Part shown: in pieces, positions 6,236 to 8,203 of the stretch | Layout of the letters: every line of letters starts with the position of its first letter | Position numbering within the stretch: the stretch's first letter is position 1 | Source of the DNA: Treponema sp. | GTDB lineage: Bacteria; Spirochaetota; Spirochaetia; Treponematales; Treponemataceae | NCBI GenBank assembly: GCA_024691265.1 | Contig: JAILNT010000361.1 | Coordinates: 1-8,203 of the forward strand | DNA length: 8,203 nucleotides | Direction of reading: 5' to 3' | Program-made: the position numbers and the translations under genes | Notes under the pieces: model-generated | What the model saw: the letters and a program-made list of their open reading frames with translations, nothing else | What the model was told of the DNA's origin: nothing | Database searches by the model: none

Positions 6236-6630
6236 TTTGAACCTCCAGTTCTAACAAAATGAATCTTCTGATGTGTTTTTACACCATTGTGAAAACCTTC
6301 AAGTTTCAAATCTACAGCAGGACTATCTTTTGAAGATGTTTTTATCCTTAGTGTAATTTTTGAACCATCAGGCATTGTTGTAATAAAGCCATGACCATTT
6401 GCTAATGGTTTTTCAGAACCACCATCAGTTAATAAATCATAGAATCTTCCAGCTTCTGCTTCAGGATTTTTAGTGTAAATCTGACGAATCCAATTTGCAG
6501 AACCTTTCTTTCCTTTTTCACCAAAATAACCACTTGGCGAAAGGCCATATTCCTGGGCTGTGTAGTGAATATTGTTATCCACTCTATTGATTGGAAATAA
6601 TCCACTATAATCTTTACTTGAATCACTCAT
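6232..6630 (-). CDS. 132-residue protein resembling a polymorphic-toxin C-terminal domain
   Basis: A small soluble protein without signal or membrane segments. Its second half (about residues 76-128) reads NGHGFITTMPDGSKITLR, then SPAVDLKL, then THQKIHFV. From memory this succession (HG..T..DG..I..R, SPAVD, QKIHF) resembles the tip domain at the C-terminus of some large secreted or contact-dependent toxins, but I could not check it. Here it stands alone with no delivery domain, within an operon: its ATG overlaps the DUF4417 stop (ATGA) and its own stop overlaps the next ATG. No strong ribosome site precedes it, so translation probably relies on coupling. It could be an orphan toxin module, a captured tip, or an unrelated phage-type protein. 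Confidence 0.68.
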   Translation of the reverse strand: MSDSSKDYSGLFPINRVDNNIHYTAQEYGLSPSGYFGEKGKKGSANWIRQIYTKNPEAEAGRFYDLLTDGGSEKPLANGHGFITTMPDGSKITLRIKTSSKDSPAVDLKLEGFHNGVKTHQKIHFVRTGGSK

Positions 6631-7349
6631 AAGGCATCACCGGAATAATCCTTTTTTGTATTCCTTCTGCTCTGATAAGTGACAATCTTAATTCCAGAAG
6701 TCCAAAGACTTTTGAAACAAGCGTAGTTTGTAGACCCATAAACAAGAATTGTATGAGGTTGTAGAACCTCAATCATCTTGATTAAATATTTCTCAAAATC
6801 AGCCCTGTTTTTAAGATATTTAAGTCTACTGGCAACTGTCCCTAATGCTACAATACTGTTTTTCGGGATTCCCCTAAAACAAATATCCAGAGTATCTTTA
6901 CTCCATCGCACATTATTGATTACATTGATGCCCATTGTTGAACACCAAAATCCAAATGCACGCATCCTGTATGTATTCCACCATTTCAATGGTAATGGAA
7001 AATCAGCGTAGGTGCTAAAATCTGGCGTTATTATCCCTCCAAAATGCTTTATTATGTCAAAAGCTTTATTGTAGTTAAACCAGATTCCATTGATTCCATC
7101 AAAAAGGAAATCATCAAGATAAAAACAAATATAGATGTTACACTTAAAGTTTTTATCCTTTCTAATTCTCTTCCTAAAGATTTCTTTAGCCTGTTTCCAA
7201 GTAATTAAATCTTCAGGAACCTCTTCTTTCAAAGTTCTGCAAAATGGAATATTGTGTTCATCCCATTCTTTACAGTCTTTGACCATAAAAGCATTCCACC
7301 AAATATCCATAAGACTTGGTCGGATGCCAGAGTACCTAATTTTTTTCAT
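6627..7349 (-). CDS. DUF4417-like protein
   Basis: A 240-residue protein whose central part fits the DUF4417 pattern as I remember it: FYLDDFLFDGINGIWFN (about residues 77-92), ITPDFSTYADFPLPLKWWNT (107-126), the INVINNVRW stretch (141-149), and IPKNSIVALGTVAS (161-174). The function of this family is not established to my knowledge; members are common on phages and mobile elements. The ATG at 7349 is chosen over a TTG at 7364 because GGAGGT (7359-7354) lies four bases upstream. The reading frame stays open back to 7460 (see the NPPY entry). It is the first gene of an operon with two small genes, overlapping the next by four bases. Confidence 0.75.
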   Translation of the reverse strand: MKKIRYSGIRPSLMDIWWNAFMVKDCKEWDEHNIPFCRTLKEEVPEDLITWKQAKEIFRKRIRKDKNFKCNIYICFYLDDFLFDGINGIWFNYNKAFDIIKHFGGIITPDFSTYADFPLPLKWWNTYRMRAFGFWCSTMGINVINNVRWSKDTLDICFRGIPKNSIVALGTVASRLKYLKNRADFEKYLIKMIEVLQPHTILVYGSTNYACFKSLWTSGIKIVTYQSRRNTKKDYSGDAL

Positions 7350-7460
7350 AGGCACCTCCGTCAATTGAAGGCCTCGCCTTGTATACGGTGGATTAATGTA
7401 AACTACATCAAATTCACCAGGAGAAGCGCTAATTAAATAGTTATTGACGAAAGCACCTGT
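7350..7460 (-). pseudogene. Possible remnant of an adenine methyltransferase (NPPY motif), in frame with DUF4417-like gene
   Basis: Upstream of the chosen DUF4417 start the same frame stays open for 37 codons after a TGA at 7463-7461, with no ATG or GTG start. It reads SPGEFDVVYINPPYTRRG before the gene. FDVVYINPPY matches the catalytic motif IV of N6-adenine DNA methyltransferases, and the following Tx-R-R recalls the D12 class. No other methyltransferase motif fits in the space, so at most this is a small relic joined to the DUF4417 gene. A chance match, or a longer N-terminus using an unusual start, remains possible. Confidence 0.3.
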
Positions 7461-7479
7461 TCAGGGTTAATATTCAATT

Positions 7480-7586
7480 ACCACATCGAAATATTCTGAA
7501 AAGATGTTTCGTCAAGCTGGTTTCTGTTGGTAGCAGAAACTCAGTTATAAGCCTTGCTTTGATTGGTAGTCTTAGCAAGGTTTTTT
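7480..7586 (+). ncRNA. Candidate three-hairpin small RNA
   Basis: In the gap between the DUF4417 operon and the ImmA-like gene, the rightward strand has a weak promoter candidate, TTGACG (7444-7449) and TAATAT (7468-7473) spaced 18 bp. It is followed by three successive hairpins: 7487-7511 (nine pairs, two of them GU, seven-base loop), 7520-7540 (GTTTCTG with CAGAAAC, seven-base loop) and 7552-7580, which ends in six T. The second and third loops both contain TTGGTAG. No rightward coding frame uses this terminator. The start is a guess from the -10 box, and the RNA's existence is unproven. Confidence 0.35.
7552..7586 (+). terminator. Intrinsic terminator on the rightward strand
   Basis: CCTTGCT (7552-7558) pairs with AGCAAGG (7574-7580), with further pairing GATT/AGTC inside the loop, followed by TTTTTT at 7581-7586. 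In the leftward direction, in which the neighbouring ImmA-like gene runs, no T-run follows the stem, so it is oriented against both neighbouring genes. Confidence 0.65.
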
Positions 7587-7589
7587 ATT

Positions 7590-8156
7590 TTACAAACAAT
7601 CATAGGCTGTACCTCCTGTTATATAATTTAATTTTTTAAGTCGGATTTTTGCAGCTTTTTTCGATACTCTAAAAGTACTTACGAATCGCAAAAATTCAAC
7701 TTTAAGTTCATTATACGGCATTTCTGCTAAATATGGGGCCGGATCTTCGCCAAAAACAAACACAGGTTCTTTTTTATAGTCTTTCCAGAATTCTTCAACA
7801 GCTTCTTTTGGCATAAGAAAACAAGAAGCGAAATAATCGGCCTGCCACTCAATCCAATCTTTTCCTTGTGTATTATCTGGATTTTCTATGTTATCTCTGT
7901 GGCAGGTTATTGCAAAAGATTCCTTCGGTTCTTCATCAAACAGTAATGGTTGCGTAGAATTGTCTGGCTCTTCGAATTTTCTGCGATGATAAACATTGTG
8001 ACCAAGTTCATGGGCCAATGTATAGTTTAATCGGCCTTCTTGTTTTTCATCAGCTTCTAACTCGGAAGAAATAATGATTGTTCCTTTATCTACTTTGTAC
8101 GGAACTATTTGACCATCTCTAATTATATTTATGAATCCATTGGAAAATGAAGTCAT
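7590..8156 (-). CDS. ImmA/IrrE-family zinc metallopeptidase (N-terminus interrupted)
   Basis: A peptidase of the ImmA/IrrE (DUF955) family, whose members often cleave a partner repressor and so control mobile elements or stress genes. The zinc motif HELGH is at residues 49-53 (LAHELGHNVYH), and the third ligand is probably Glu103 in IEWQADYFASCFLMP. The C-terminus VSKKAAKIRLKKL is typical of the family. The ATG at 8156 gives 188 residues but has no spaced ribosome site, and MTSFSNGF looks internal: family members carry a longer N-terminus, and the codons just upstream still read VLGM in frame. The frame then hits TAA at 8177-8175 inside the terminal palindrome, so the true 5' end is probably missing or rearranged. 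A partner repressor gene, if any, would lie off the right edge. Confidence 0.82.
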   Translation of the reverse strand: MTSFSNGFINIIRDGQIVPYKVDKGTIIISSELEADEKQEGRLNYTLAHELGHNVYHRRKFEEPDNSTQPLLFDEEPKESFAITCHRDNIENPDNTQGKDWIEWQADYFASCFLMPKEAVEEFWKDYKKEPVFVFGEDPAPYLAEMPYNELKVEFLRFVSTFRVSKKAAKIRLKKLNYITGGTAYDCL

Positions 8157-8203
8157 TCCTAAGACGAATATGTCTTAGGAATGACTTCATTTTCCAATGG
8201 ATT
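8134..8203. repeat. Perfect 32-bp inverted repeat at the window end
   Basis: Bases 8134-8165 are the exact reverse complement of 8172-8203, with a six-base spacer GAATAT. The left arm is coding sequence of the ImmA-like gene, and the right arm runs to the last base, so the palindrome may continue beyond the window. A mirror copy of coding DNA that breaks a conserved gene is typical of a foldback junction at a contig end, but a real inverted duplication cannot be excluded from this window. Confidence 0.9.

Noticed and set aside
6778..7436. Several rightward open frames of 60-77 codons opposite the DUF4417-like gene.
   Set aside because: They lack ribosome sites and recognisable protein character, and the opposite frame has good start, spacing and family pattern.
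7511..7560. tRNA-like element, because TTGGTAG resembles a tRNA D-loop.
   Set aside because: No acceptor stem, anticodon arm or T-arm (GTTCGA-type) sequence can be placed around it, and the hairpin sizes do not fit a cloverleaf.
1..8203. CRISPR array or phage attachment site.
   Set aside because: No regularly spaced direct repeats were found, and no direct repeat pair flanks the recombinases in a way that would mark an integrated element.

Overview
This AT-rich window carries one long, uninterrupted story about a Type I restriction-modification specificity locus, followed by a small accessory operon and an ImmA/IrrE-type peptidase. Strong GGAGG ribosome sites, the standard code, and the style of the HsdS and recombinase proteins suggest an AT-rich anaerobe, perhaps a host-associated spirochaete (Treponema-like) or a Firmicute. 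This is an impression from protein style, not a proven assignment. Both window edges cut through genes. The right edge is a perfect foldback palindrome, which may be a contig-end artefact.

Left part (1-2720): a two-TRD hsdS gene lacking only its extreme N-terminus runs rightward. It is followed by a ClpP/SppA-fold serine peptidase-like gene (SDH_sah type) with its own candidate promoter and almost no leader, a coupled 72-codon gene, and a bidirectional terminator.

Middle (2723-5640): a nearly mirror-symmetric element. Two tyrosine recombinases with almost identical proteins point outward. Between them, pointing inward and converging tail to tail, sit two different start-less half-hsdS cassettes, each encoding one TRD and the C-terminal conserved region. 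A 102/103-bp inverted repeat spans each recombinase start and the first codons of each cassette. This looks like a specificity-switching (shufflon or phasevarion-like) reservoir that could replace the second TRD of hsdS. The repeat is much better conserved than the recombinase coding DNA.

Right part (5663-8203): a leftward three-gene operon with ATGA overlaps encodes a DUF4417-like protein, a 132-residue protein resembling a polymorphic-toxin tip, and a 190-residue protein that may be its immunity partner. Upstream is a gap with a short open frame containing an NPPY methyltransferase-like motif and, on the opposite strand, a possible three-hairpin small RNA ending in an intrinsic terminator. 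The last gene is an ImmA/IrrE-type zinc peptidase that is interrupted near its N-terminus by the terminal palindrome.

How the parts may work together: the recombinases are the probable agents that move or invert TRD cassettes and so change the sequence methylated by the Type I enzyme. The remaining genes are typical accessory or defence-island cargo. The hsdM and hsdR genes, and any other hsdS copy, would lie outside the window.
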